DNA of 64,000 nt from Rotaria sp. Silwood1 (lineage: Eukaryota; Rotifera; Eurotatoria; Philodinida; Philodinidae): assembly GCA_905250075.1 (NCBI GenBank), contig CAJNOP010000010.1, positions 3,291,822-3,355,821 on the forward strand. The letters run 5' to 3'. The notes under the pieces were generated by a model. The model did no database searches and had not been told where the DNA came from. It saw only the letters and a list, made by a program, of their open reading frames with translations. Shown piece after piece: positions 36,396 to 50,500 of this stretch; the first letter of the stretch is position 1, and each line of letters begins with the position of its first letter. Both the position numbers and the translations under genes were made by a program.

Positions 36396-39300
36396 ATTGT
36401 GTTGTGAAGACAATACAAGAGAGAAAGAAAAAGAGAAAAAAAAGGACACAGTGCAAGCTCGTTTCTTGCCATTGGAATATTGTTTATTTGCTTAAAAGAT
36501 GTTGAATTGCTTCGGTTTACATAAGAAACGAATGAGCAACTCATTTTCTTCTTGACAACGGTACATACCAAATGCATACAAAGAACACTCAAGAAAAAAA
36601 TTCGGTTCTTTTCCATCTACTTCTTTGCGTTGCTTTTGTTTGAATAGAAATACTATTGTCTAAAATCAATGTAGAAAATTGAATCTTGAAAGTTTTAGAT
36701 TTCTAATTTATTATAAATCCCATTCTTTCGTTCGTACAGGATAAAATATTCTAGCAATCTGACATATCTTGTTCATATAAATACATGCATTAATTTACTT
36801 AGCAATAATTCTTTTGATTCTTTTTTTGTTTCTGTTGAATGTATGTTATGTCTACCTTTTTGGTTTTTGTCAAAGAAAAATACAGAATGTTAAAATGTTA
36901 TTCAAAATATGATAGACAACAAGAAACAAAAATAAGAATCATAATATTTCGTTTTGGTTCTCTTTTCTAAAAATATGTGGTAACTCAAATTATCCCATTA
37001 CTAGATTGAAAATGCCTGACGACACAAAACAAAAACATATTACTGTTTTTTACACATATTATTCATAAGACAAATAAAACAACCGACTTGAATTTGAAGT
37101 TTACATGGTCTCCTTATTTTCAAAAACAGACTCATGAAATTTTGTTTAATCTTCTTGACGAAAACCCACGTAGAATTTTTCTGAACAATAAACAGAACAT
37201 TTGCTCCGGATTGCATGTTTGTGAATACAATTTTTTTCCTTACTTAGATATAATAATCTGAGATGTAAAACGACGGTAAATAAAAAAACAAAAACAAGAA
37301 TCTATTTCAACTCATTTATTTCAAAAATAACCTTGATAATGAGTATTACAAGCGTTCTCGTCTACATGTACTCAAGTTATAATAAATACAATTGTTAACT
37401 GTAATTAAATCATTGATTTATTTAAAATTATTTAGAAGTTATCAATATTGATATGCAATGAATAAGTTCATCTTCGATTCAAAAATTATTATTATTTTTA
37501 CGCAATATGAATTTTAATTCTACAAATTTAAAATTTTCGAGTTTTTTTTTTATTATGTACGGTCATTATCACTGAAAATAATCATACATTTTATAAAACT
37601 CTAGCATATATAGAAAAGTGTAGGAAAAGAAAATGAAATAATAATAATAGATGATCATGAAACAAAAAAAAACTACATTCTATAGTATAACAAAAAAAAA
37701 AATAATCATATAATCATAAAATTGTTTAGCCACTTCAACAATTACTGACGACTATACCCGTCCGAATAATTTTTATGGAAATGATGAAGACTATAATGCC
37801 TCAACTCTGTTGTCCTGGTATGCTATACGTGGTACTCCAGCATTCTGCACTTAATGGAGTCTCTCTCTAGCGGTTCTGATGTTTCATATTAGCTATTTAG
37901 AAGAAGAACACTGTCATATGAACTTATACTAGCACAGTTAATTTCCCGGCATTTTTTATGTTTGATCTTTCTAACTGAAACCACGCAGCTTCTAATAGGA
38001 CAATGTTTTGTTTGTAGGTCATACAAAAAGTAATATTAATCGAATGAAACGTCAATAGAGACACGAATTTACAATTTGTCACGTTGCAGTTTGTGTTGAT
38101 CCATACTTTCGTATGTATCATAACTCATTGAACTTTTGAACGAAATTTTGAACTTCTGTATGTAACACATATACGTCTTCCATATATTTTCCTTTTTCAT
38201 TCATTATTTAATTATTAACATATATTCAAGAATCTATATAAATTTATCTTAATCCTTGACACTCCTGTTGAATCATTTTTGTCTTATTCATAAAAAAGCT
38301 ATCTATTTCGAGTAAATAAGCACTAGATTGAGACGTTTCTTGAATATTGATTAAAACTTTCAATAAGCTACAAATTTGTTTATGAGTAGGAAATCGGTGT
38401 TTTTCTCAAAACTGATCATCTGATACTAGTTAGATTGATATATATTACAACAAGCATAATCTATCTGTAGAATAGCTTCTTAAAAACTCTTGATTACAGA
38501 TATGAACATAGCATTTTTTATGACAACCTGAGGCATTTTTTGAACTATTTGTAGTGAGTAATATGAGCAATATATTTTTCTAGAATTATTTTAATTTCGA
38601 TATAAATTCATGTATAACACGATCTTCATGTTAAAAACTTTTGTTAGATCTAATAGTCAATCAAAAAAAAAGCATTTAACGGCTATTCTTTAACTAAATT
38701 CTTATTGATAAAAGATAGAAACCTGCAGTTTTTATTATGGTCTTCCAGCTGAACGAGACCTTAACCATAGTCATGAGTAATTTCGAATCAGAACTAATGA
38801 TTCTATATTATAGAAAGAAAATCAAGACATGATCTAGAACATGAAAGAGCCGATTTCAATCCGAAAATAGCCGCCTTTGCTAATGTCTAATCATACATCA
38901 TACTCCGAAGTAATTCACTTTTCGAAAAATAACTCATGATAAGTAGATTTCCAGCTTTATCTACATAAAATAATAAGATAACTATGAAAAAGCAACTCAA
39001 ATTAACGATAAATTCAATTTTCATGTCATTCCCAACGAATGAATCGTTTATGGTCCATTGTGTATCGTCACAATAAAAATGACTTCGTCAAAATCTAACC
39101 ATATCACTCTTCTAATTTCCAACTGCATGACCTATTACTCTACTTGAATTAGTATCCGAAGGCAAAATAGTTAAAAATAACTAAACAAGAAACAACTTGT
39201 ACAGACATTTCTTATTTCTAGTTTTTTATTCTATTCAACTTATCTCAAGATCAAAAATGATTTACTTAATTGAAAAAGAAAATATCAACATTCTAGAAAC

Positions 39301-39661
39301 TAGCTTCAACTTTCCTAATCAGTGTCATTTAAACAGATGGGCTAAATAGTTTGCACATATATTAAAAGAGATAGAATTCTAATAAATATATGAAAAGACA
39401 ATATCAGATATATATGTATATACCGGTTTCCAGATGTCAAATACAAAATGTTAACGATGATTTCATTTAAGCAAGAACAGACCATGAATGTCATCAAAAG
39501 TTTGCATTACTAACAAATGACAATCTAGTAAATAATACATCCTAAATAAAAACTTTTTCGCTTAACTTGTTGATTTCGATTATTTATTCAACAAAATACA
39601 CACTATCTAAACCTATGATCTTCTTTTTCAATAAACAAATCTAGAAAAAATTTCTTCAATG
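36396..39661. other. Gene-free 3.3 kb
   Basis: AT-rich with poly-A/T runs and short chance frames; nothing recognised. It probably includes the promoter of the RPPSA-repeat gene just above 36395. Confidence 0.5.
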
Positions 39662-40768
39662 CTAATCACTCAATCGATAAAAAAAAGCGAATATTATTAT
39701 TTCAGTTCCGATATCATGTACATAAGATGTTGGTTTCAATGTTCGAAAAGGAAATGTTTCTTTTAGTTGCAAATATTCTTCAATTGTCCCTACATAACCA
39801 TTTGCTGATAGATCTCTTAAACACATAGCAGCTTCGCACAGCACAGCGCAATCGTTCTTCAATTGACCAATTTTTATAAACCCCATAAATAATACTAGCA
39901 CCAAATGCATTCCCAGCGCTTACTGTACTTTTAATATATTCCTGTAAAAGATAAAGTGATCTTTGAAAAAACCATTCGATACTTGAATTATTTTCTCGAC
40001 TAACACAAACAGCACTATGATCAAAATGAACTGTTACTATACGTTGTACACCATAATTTTCAATTAATGTTTTTTGCTGCTTGTTCAATTTATGAAATAG
40101 TACCTTGTTGAAATGTTTGCTTAAGTAGAAGACCTATTTCAATTTCATTTAAAATTAAACAATCAACATATGGTAATGTTAATTGAACTATTTGAGAATA
40201 TAATAGATTATTTACACTAACACAATCAAAAATTGTTTCTAAATCAAATTGTTTAACATTTTTAGTACTTGTGCTTCGATAATTTCATTATTAACAATTT
40301 GATCTAATTCATCGAGTAATGTTAAATAATCGAGATAAAATAACGTACAATGTCTTTCTTTAGCTAAATAATTAAAGTCAAAATGTCTATCACTAAGTAA
40401 TGAATTAGTACTACGTTGATTAAAAATATGTTCGCCGACCATTTGGATTCAATACTTATTATATATGTATATGATATTGGTGTATTATCATCTATTATCT
40501 GCAATTTATCAGTATCAATATTCGAGTTTTTGCAATCATTTATTAATCATCGATCATCGTCATCATCATTACTTAATAAGCCAATGATTGATAATGATAT
40601 ATTTTTATCCATTGAACGTAAATCTTTAATGATATTAAATGGATCACCACCACCTGTTTTTGTTTGATGATATATATTTGCCAGAGAATTTTATGATGGT
40701 CATCTATCAACAACAACAACATACTCTGTACCAAAGGTACCAACACAAATCACACCTCCTTCAGTCAT
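39662..40768 (-). pseudogene. PfkB/ribokinase-family sugar kinase pseudogene
   Basis: Reading from the ATG at 40768: MTEGGVICVGTFGTEYVVVV leads to a nonsense codon, then GGGDPFNIIKDLRSMDKNIS (the G-G-x-x-x-N sugar-binding turn) and ISYTYIINK. The next open piece, 40442-40239, is RSTNSLLSDRHFDFNYLAKE onward, followed by further pieces in other frames. A 40088-39780 segment contains KSTVSAGNAFGASIIYGVYK, where the family's catalytic GAGD box reads SAGN. A shifted frame ends with DLSANGYVGTIEEYLQLKET. At least two stops and two frameshifts break the gene, and the catalytic Asp is lost. It was probably single-exon. Ribokinase-like enzymes phosphorylate sugars or nucleosides; the exact substrate is unknown. 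Such kinases are common horizontal acquisitions, but origin cannot be judged here. Confidence 0.75.
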
Positions 40769-42827
40769 TATGAATGTCATTGTAATATGAATAACTATAT
40801 GATGAGCAAAAGATAAGAAGAAACGAAAAAAAGCAAACCTTCAGACTTTTCATATATATTTATTAATAAATAATTGAAATGAAAAACGATATGTTTTTGT
40901 TTTCATAACATATTAGATTTAGTATTTGAATTCAAATCCTATTTAATTCTTTTTCATCGATTATAGAGTTTCGAATAAATGAAATTTAAATAATACTATT
41001 ATTCATATACAAGTATTGTCAAGGCTAAATTTAGTATTAAATTTCTATCTAATTTTCATTTTATTTCATATAAAAAAACAAGACTTAGTCATACAGAATT
41101 GTGAAATTTTATAACAATATTTTTATTTGAGAAATAAGAATACGACTTTTTTTACATTCAATTTATTTTTATAAAAAAAATATGAAATACAAGATTGAAG
41201 AAGATTTAGTAGGCAAAGAAAACATGATTCGATGTTATGACTAATTTTTATGACGCTTTGCACTATAATAATTAGCAGCAATGAAAGTTAACGAGAGACA
41301 AACAAAGAGTAATTTTTATGAGACATTCAAACATCATAATGAAGTTTTGAGCAGTATGTCCTGAGCACTTCACATAGATTATTGTCTACGACTATTTTTC
41401 AATTTTAGACATGATATAATACTTATTGTTAATGTGTCTGACTATTTCTTTTTTCATTATAGTAGTCGATTGTAAGTTTTTTTCTCAATATGTTTCTGTC
41501 ACAATACACAAAATATCGAGGAATCATATGAGTTTCGTTGAGGCGTTATTACGAAGTTCCGTTTGTTCTCAATGGTCTCCACAAAATGACAATTTGCAAA
41601 TGAAAAATCTGTTTTCTTCCAGATAATAAAAACAAAACAAGTTGCAGAAGCAACAATGAGCATTTATTACATAGCATGTTCCTGCCATCTTTCGAAATTT
41701 TTTATTGTATTTAAGGCCTTGCATGGCATCTATATTCTATTTCTCTTATTAATAAAGAATTAGAATAGCTTTGAGCTAACGAAATCAATGAAAACTTTGT
41801 CAAGAACTCTGGTGCATCAGAATACTGTAAAGTTCAGAAGTTTTTGGTAAAATATCTATTGGTTTTCAATGATTGCAAATTCGATTTGTTTTCGCATAAC
41901 TGATTTATCCTGTATATTTCACTAAACTTGACATTTCGGCTGATTCAAAATTTTTACAATGAGTCTTGTCTGTTAGTTGTGTTTGACATCACCGACTTAT
42001 CTTAGGTACCATCTAGTTTGTACGAAAACCCTTCTTGTATTTGTTGATTTCACATAATTTTCATTAAATATTGATTTTCTCAATTTGGAAATGATAATTC
42101 TAAAACAGTCGCGATTATCAATTAATTAATTGTAAATATCACAAAACATCGTGACTTTTTAGTTGACTTATAGAATGTTCTAGCAAGTTCTTTAATATTC
42201 ACTAAGGCGCTTCGTCACTACACATCCAGTCGTCTTGTTAACAATGTTGTTTTTCTTTTTCTTCAATTTCCCAATATATACAGTAGATGTCAGAATTATT
42301 ATACCACTCTCATTATATCAATTAATTTTAATATAAATTTGACGTAGTGGGGGTGGTTGAATATTTTTGACAGCTACTGTAAGTATCTGTAAGTCTATTA
42401 AGCCGAAATAATCTCCTTTCCGACGAAGATATTGTAAGAATAGAGAGTACTCATCAGATATACTTCTATGAGACAATGACAAAACACAATACATAAATAC
42501 TGTCTATTTGTTTTCTACTAGGCGCACACTATCAACATACAAAAAAAAGAATTGAACATACATATATGTTTCAATTACGACAACATGAGCAGACAATAAA
42601 AGAACCTCTGTACAGTACAAAACAAATAGAAATAATTTTCAATTAATTAACGACATTAAGACGAAACTGAATGACAACGTCACCGTAATAATAAAAGTTA
42701 GAAAAAAAAAAGAAAAAAGAAGCTGATGAAGAATAAGTATGACGGTGAATGAAGAAAAAGAAAAAGAAAATAAGATTCAATATATATTAAGTCGAAATAA
42801 AAAATAAATCCAATGTTTATTTTGTAT
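40769..42827. other. Gene-free 2.1 kb
   Basis: AT-rich sequence between the dead kinase and the 3' end of the antistasin membrane gene. The minus-strand AATAAA for the latter lies at 42816-42821. Nothing else recognised. Confidence 0.5.
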
Positions 42828-44707
42828 TTAAACAAGCGCTCGTTTATCGTTGGTTGCTTGAATATCTTCACTTTCAACGACAACATATGCTGTACCATCT
42901 GGTGCATGCACAGCATGATACAGATCATCGTCTGTTGGTGCTGGATGATACGATGTATCATATATAGGTGTTTTAGACTAAAAACATAAACAATTATTTG
43001 ATGCAATAAAAAAGACATAAAAAAATTTGAACTTACTTCTGAACGACCGGGATACTTGACACGTTGACGGAATAACTAATTTTCATTTGAAACAAAAAAG
43101 AAAGTGAGATTTAAACATAGAAAAATAATGTCAAACTTACAAGAATAAATACGACAGCAATAATAATTGCAACAAGTCCAAGTAAAACACCAGCGACATA
43201 CAATGTAAAAAGTGGATTCTTTTTAACATAATGATTCCATTTTGAATCGTGTGTATGATTCGTATCTTTTCCTATTGCACGTGCAACAGCTGGTAAAACT
43301 GCACGAAATTCATGTGAATTTAACTAAAACAACAAAAAAATAAATATTTCAATAAATAAATATTTATTTAATTAAATCCTACATCAATATCGATTTGATC
43401 CATTTTCTTTTGAAAATCATCCATATCTTCAACATAAAATGGCATTATTTGAAATGATGTCATACCATTATGTTCAACTGATGATACAGTTATTTGTGTT
43501 GGTTCCAAATTATATTTCATTGCAATATTATTAATTAAACCACTAAATAACAAAACAAAATTAAATATTCTATATAATTCCGAAAAAAAAAAGATTTTTC
43601 AATTCTACTTTACTTTTTAAACGCATTAACAAATTTTGGATCATTGAAAAATTCAGTTTCAATATCAAAATCGTAAACAAACCAGTTCACTTTATCCGCA
43701 CTTACTAATTCACATAATTTCAAATTTAAATTACATACACGATTACCCGTACATGGAATTCTCTATTATAAAATAATAATAATAATAAAATATATTTTAA
43801 TTTCTTCTTTGTTTTTTCTTTACCGTACTACATTGAATATTTTCTGAAACAGGTGACCAATCACATTCACATACATCACATCCATCACTATTTTTTTTAA
43901 AACCATACATACAGAACATTCGACACATATGTAATGGGCAACGATTACATGAACATATTTGACAACCAGATCGATCACGTTCAAAACCATATTTACAATC
44001 TAAATTACATTTCATTGGTGAACAGCCATCATCAATTGTTGGTTTTGTTTCATCATCTACACATGAACACATTGGACAACCATTTTCATCTTTTTTAACA
44101 CCTTTTGTACAAGTTTTTGTACAATTGAATGGTGGACATTCACATTGACATGTTTGACAACCTTGAAAAAAAAAATTTATAATCAACGGAAATAAATATA
44201 AGAACTATTTTTTTTTTCAAAATATCTTACCACTATAATCTTTTCGATAACCATTTGAACATGTTTTTTCACACTTGTATCGAGGGCATGGCTGTGGAGA
44301 ATCATTACATTTACAAATTTCGCATCCATTTTCATTACGACTAAAACCATGAACACAATACATACGACACATTACACGTGAACATTCAACGTATGGTTTT
44401 AACACAGCATCTTTATCAGTTTTTGATGCACATTTACATGTTCGACAACCATTTTCATCAAATACATAACCTGCTTCTCCACAATCAGCTACACATTTAT
44501 ATAGTGGACATTCTTTTGTTGGTGATGATGGTGCATTAGAAGGGTCAGAGACTAAATAGATATAATTGAAAAAAAACAAAATAAATATAGATAAGAAGAA
44601 ATATCTTTAGATTTCAAACCTATTTCTCGTTGTGAAACTGTCGAAACCTGATTTATATTATAACAGAGCAATAAGCTCGTCAAAATAAGGCTTACGAATT
44701 TAAGCAT
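42828..44707 (-). CDS. Antistasin-repeat transmembrane protein
   Basis: Exons 44707-44620, 44551-44231, 44161-43824, 43762-43614, 43542-43383, 43323-43141, 43075-43037 and 42977-42828 give 475 aa. The first exon is a typical signal peptide (MLKFVSLILTSLLLCYNINQ). Six or seven antistasin-like Cys modules follow (C-x3-C-x3-C-x~5-G-[FY]-x6-GC-x2-C-x-C), for example CRMYCVHGFSRNENGCEICK and CKYGFERDRSGCQICSCN. Then comes a Cys-poor juxtamembrane domain of about 110 residues (including EPTQITVSSVEHNGMTSF, SEA-like in style but not assigned), one membrane span (TLYVAGVLLGLVAIIIAVVF) and a short cytosolic tail with tyrosines (YDTSYHPAP). Antistasin modules inhibit serine proteases in leeches and also occur in CRIM1. 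Exon 44551 can also be spliced from the upstream WAP gene, so this may be an alternative-promoter isoform of one larger gene. Confidence 0.75.
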
Positions 44708-45443
44708 GTAAAAAATTTGTAATAGTCTTCAAGGATTTATGACAAAGTCAGTAATTTCTCCTTGGGAAAAGGAAAAAAAGAAACGCAAAAACTGCTTGTT
44801 GTTGTTATTGACGATAAATGAAAAAGTGACGAATCAATCGGATGTGTCAACTCAACACGCAATGATAGAAGAAATGCAAAGCAAAAAAAAAATATATATA
44901 ACGGACGAGTCAGCGTTAGTTCGCCTTCGTTCTTTTTTTTTTCTATTTTTTTTTTTGCTTTTATTCAGCCCGACTTATATCATCGTATAAAGACACTACA
45001 CATCGCTCAGTCAGCCTTTTTTTTTTGTCGTTCTCGAAACAGAATTATTTTTATAGGAAGAAAAATGTCGAGTTTGCTCCTCCTCCGCCGCAATTATGTA
45101 AGGGAAAGAAATTACTCAACGAACAAGGTATATTCTCATTAGTAGTATTATTTTGTTGTGCAAAATATATTGTGCACGACTCATTTTGCATTAATAATTC
45201 GATATATTATCATATTACTTGATTTGTAGTCACTAAAACAAATAGATTATTTCTTTATTCTCTTCTAGTTGCCCGATTATTGGTTCCTTTTTTTCGGCGT
45301 GATCCATCCTCGAAGATTTTTTTTTTTCTTAGATAACATTTTTTTTCTCATGTAGACATGATGATGTAAAAGGACAGAAGAGAAAAAGTACTGATGCGTT
45401 AAACAAACATATAGGGAGACTAAAAACCTAGTCATGCACACAA

Positions 45444-47532
45444 TTAACATAGAATATTTAAAGAAATTGGACAATGTATGATACCTGCTTGGCACATAGG
45501 CACATTACGTGCATCATTAAGACATCGGAAACCTGGCGGACAATGAACATCACTCTAATTGAAAAGATTAATTGTAAAAAAAAAAAAGAAATTTCATTTG
45601 TTTTAAATATTAATACTTGACAAGACGATGTATATTCTGTTGGTTTTGATTTTGTGGTCGCACATTGACATAATGGACAACCATCAGGAGATTTTTCAAA
45701 ACCAACATCAGCTGGACAAAGAATACCACAAGAAAATGGTGGACATTGATCACTACATTCACACATATCACAACCAAATAAATCTTTTAAATATCCAGAT
45801 GGACAATTTTTATTGCATTGGTCCATTGATGGACATGATTGACATTCACATAAAAGGCATCCATTAGAATCAGTTCGATATCCAAGATGACAATTAAGTG
45901 TACATGTAAATGACGGTGGACAAACAGAAATGCTTGCTGAAAAGAAAAAGAGAAACCTATGAATCATTATTCATTAATCGTTCTTTTATTCACAATAACT
46001 ATAGAATGAAATATACAAGGAATATGTGGATTTTTCTCAATGGAGGACATGCTAAATATAGAAGTATTGTTCATACAAGTAAATAATGTTTTGATTTGAT
46101 TCAAGGTTATTGATTTTTTTCGTTTCAAAATCTATTAACAAACAAAAGCAATTCAAGGACATTTACATAAATGAAATAATAACTTCAAATTTTATCAATA
46201 TGAGACGAACTATATGAATAGTATGTGTTGTTTTTAATCATCTCTTTTTTTCAAAGTAATCAATACTTTCTTCAGTAATGGGAAAAAAAATTATTAATAA
46301 AATCGATATATGTTGTTGGTTACATTTCCCTTTCGTTCGATTGCCTGATCAAATATTGATTAATAGAATGTAAATTTTGATTTTCTGTTAGATAAAAAAA
46401 AAGAGTGATATTATGTTCTGATTTGATCGACTAACCATTCAAGGTCATTGACCTAATAGAAATTTCTCATGCACTTAACATTTATCACAATAGGAGCAGA
46501 AAAAACAAGAATCTTGTTTTAAAGATAAAATGAAAGAAGATCTGACAGAAATGTTTTCATAATTTCTAAACTTTAATACTATTGTTAGCTATGTGGAAGA
46601 TATTTCTGTGATTATGTTAATTTCCATAATCTTTTTTCTTTGTGTTACAATTGTACTTTGTTATTACATAAATGAATTATAGGTTTGAAATACTATTAAT
46701 AAAAGAAATGATAGATCAAAATATGTCCTTGATATAAATCTATCAATTAAATTCATATTCTTACTTGTAATAGGTGAATTACAAATACGTTTTCCACATG
46801 CTGCTTCACAGCATTTATGATCACCCGGACAATCAGTATCAAAACGACAATCCGATTGAATAATTTTCGATGGATCACAATCACCAATGGCTTCAACAAC
46901 TTTCGGACAAACACCCAATTTACGAATGGGTTCTAGTCCTTGAACAACAGAATCTAATGGTTCGGCATAATCATCAAGATATTCATCTTCTTCACCAAAT
47001 TCATTTTTATCTGATGTTTCATCTTCATCATATTCATAATAATCATCATAGGATAATTCGTCAGATGTTTTATTTTTATTATTTGAGATTGATGTTGCAC
47101 CTGTAGTAGAAGGTGACAATGGACCACCACGATTATCAGCTAATAATCTTGTACCACCTGATTTTGCTAACAAACGAGGTGCTAATGGTTGTTGTTGTTG
47201 TTGTGCGATTGATGAAGCAAGTAAAGTTTTAGAAACCATATTTTGATTTTGATCATTTTTTAAAACACAATAAACACATTTTGATTCATCATCTTGATTA
47301 CTATCATCACATTTTGGATTTATACGACAGATTTCTGTCGATGGATTACATTTGAGAGCCTATTATTCATGAAAGAACTCTAAAATAAATCTTTTTTTAA
47401 TTCATCATTTTTATATTTTACCTGACATTGCTCATTAAAATTAATATTTGACTTTCCAACATCTGCATCAACCAAAACAAGTAAAATAAATAAACCAAAT
47501 GAAGTTTTAATCATGAATTTCATTGTATTCAT
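45444..47532 (-). CDS. Secreted WAP plus antistasin-repeat protein
   Basis: Exons 47532-47422, 47359-46765, 45936-45617 and 45554 onward. The start is a clear signal peptide (MKFMIKTSFGLFILLVLVDA after MNT), with a TTTCAG acceptor 10 nt before the ATG. A Gln-, Asp/Glu- and Tyr-rich linker (DDYYEYDEDETSD) precedes a WAP four-disulfide-like core with DCRFDTDCPGDHKCCEAACG. Exon 3 adds three antistasin-like modules (CHLGYRTDSNGCLLCEC; CPSGYLKDLFGCDMCECSDQ; CPADVGFEKSPDGCPLCQC). Exon 4 starts another Cys segment (SDVHCPPGFRCLNDARN). If unspliced it stops at 45444 (378 aa); if its GTATCA donor at 45484 is used, it joins in phase to 44551 and the product becomes an 811-aa membrane protein. WAP and antistasin modules are both protease-inhibitor folds, so an extracellular inhibitor or matrix role is likely. 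Confidence 0.7.
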
Positions 47533-50500
47533 TTTCGTTTAACTGAAATTATAATCATAAATCCGTATAATACATAGTAGTATTCTCTTTCATCGTTTGA
47601 CCCTCACTCTATGCATCAGTGTTCAATTTAATATTCGATCGATAAAAAAAAGTATAGATGTTCGTCTCTTTTTTTTTGTATTCTTCTCCTTCTCCCCTAC
47701 AATTTTCAAGTGGCTTGTTAATATAATACAATCTATCGCTGAATTTCTACATGCATACATACACGCTTTAAGTGTATACATATATATATCGACTAGGTAT
47801 GTTATGCCTGTCTGCATTCGATATATACATACAAAATCATTGATAGAGATGAATCGAAAGCGTCTAAAGCCAGAAGAAGAGCAGTAGAAGAAGAAAAAAA
47901 AGCTGAATAACGAGAAAGACTCTCGCATTTTACATGGTCCAGTAAATACTTTTCCTTGTCAATGATAATGATGATTATTACATATAAAGCAAGCCATTGC
48001 GTTGCATACAACACATTTATAATATAAATATATGATGAGTGCATAGCCGTGAGAGAGAGAGAGAAAAACTAACTGCTTTCGTGTATAAAATGTATAGATC
48101 ATCATTAGATTCAATACAGGGTTTTTGCGTGTTGGATGACATTGAGAAGAAGAAGAAAAAAAAAGAGAAAGTAAAGAAATAGACATAAAGATGATCGAGA
48201 AATTATACATCCATGATTAGCAGACATGTCTACTACTACTCATACGTCTTATACACACGCACATGTATAATATGTATACATATATTTAGAGAATCTAATT
48301 GATGACATCAACATCGACACACCCAATATACATGATTGATTCACTTGGGTATCGATATTACGCTTCATGATTGTTTCTTTTTTTATGCAAGAAAGAAAAA
48401 CATACACATACAAGACAAGTACCACTTCAATTCTATAGACCGTTAGCCTTTTATATATGTGACATATGTGTATAAATTCAACTAGTGTATGTTATGTATA
48501 GTAATGAACACAAGAATGATTATAATAACAACATACATATATATATATTTATATATATATATGTACAAGTCTATCTGGTAATGATGATTATGTAGATCAG
48601 AGCATGTTCTTAATAGAAAGTAAAATGTTTTTAACGAGAATTATATTGTTACATTTATTTATGATTGATTTTTGTTTATTAATAAAAAGAAAATAACTTA
48701 TTCGACGATAAAAAGCAAATATAGTAATATTCTATTCTATCTTAAAAGACATAACTATTTATATCATATTGCTCTAATACTAAGTGTATGTAACAATATT
48801 ATACACTATCGTAGAGAACATGCCAAGGTTATCTGAGCATATAAGATTTTGGTCGTTTACTAACGCCAAACGAGATAATTTTTTTGACCTTTCTGGAGGA
48901 TGAGATTGAGAGAGAGAAAAAAAAGTAGATAGATGATTGTATGTGAACTTCAATAGATTGTCTTAATCTCTTTCTTTCAATCAAATTGCCTTTGAAAATA
49001 TGTATGTGATAAATAAAAAACGAATACACCTGATAATAGTTAGTTAGTTAGCAAGATTACATCATCGTCTCACAAGTAGGTCAATTGTTACTCTTTCAAT
49101 CTTTAAATATTTTTCAATGAAGTTGACCGACAGGAAAATCGGCCAGGAAATAAGCCTTTATTTAAATTTTCTTTTTCATTTGATACTATTGACGTCTATT
49201 ATTTTATGATGGCACTCAACTTGTATGTGTTCCCTATGGCTAACTGATATATATGCAAATAGTTTTTATGATCGGATGTGCTTTATATATATATGTGTAT
49301 GTGACAAACTGTCTATATATTGTCACCATCATTTCAATTGCTCAATATCTTACATAACATCATCATACACTTTCATTCAATATCTCCATCAATTTAAAAA
49401 TGTGTTTCAAATATATAGTTATATATATATATAGATATATGTCTGTGTGCCTATGGATATTATAGACATTTAACGCGAAAGAGATAAACCTTACCTCCTT
49501 TTCGCTCTTCGTTTTTTCTTCTCTTTTTTTTGTAAAATAAGGTATTGTAAAAAAAATGCGCACAATGTTTATCACATGAAAATTGAATCGATTTGAGGAC
49601 GAGAAGTGATGCCGACAAATTTACGTAGTTTGTATGTATGTGAGTGCAATGCTCGAGAATAGTAACGGAATACTCGGCCGGTTTCTTCGCTCTATGGGCT
49701 TGCCATCCAATAGTGTGAAAAAAATAAAGGCAAAAGGAGAGAGAGAAAAAAAAAGAGAACAAGAAATAATGTAGAGAACAGCAAAAAAAAGGAGTAACGT
49801 ATGCGAGAAGCACACGCACACTATATAAAAAATATATTAGATTCGATAATCAGCTGTAGGTTCTTGTATTATTTTGACATCCTCGTCATAGCTAATATAC
49901 ACAAGATGCTTTAGCACACAATAGGGTAAAATTGGTTTTCTACGGAATTTACCGAGATATGATGTATGTAAAAATAAAAACAACAGACAGTAATATTGAA
50001 GACCTTTCATAATAACAACAACAAGAAAAATAACACCAATGGAATTTATTTTCATCAATTGATAAAAAACATGCATTGTTATATTTAATCTATAGACGAA
50101 CAGTTGTTCTTAGGTTATGCCTCATAGATCATCGTCATCTGTCTATAACTATTATTTTGTTGTTGTTGTCGCCGTTCAATCACTGGCAGACGTATTAAAG
50201 ATAACCGAAAGTATAAACATTTTCATTAGACAATCTGTTGTGCGTGAAAAATAGAAATATTAACTATAATGAATAGCAATGCTTGCATAAGCAAAGGTCA
50301 TTAGTAAAAGAAACAAAACAAAAATAGGTCTTAGTTACTTATTACACTACACACTCTTGTCATTATATTGAATAGCAGTCATTTATTAGTATGTTTATTC
50401 ATCTGTCTGGCACTTTAAAAGATGATCAACAACAACAGCAATAGCTCTGATTTTCTTTTTTTTTTCTATTTTCTAGATTAACGAATAGAAATATCTCATG

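Noticed and set aside
44739..44990. Plus-strand open frame over the start of the antistasin membrane gene
   Set aside because: Lys- and Phe-rich translation of purine and T tracts; an opposite-strand shadow.
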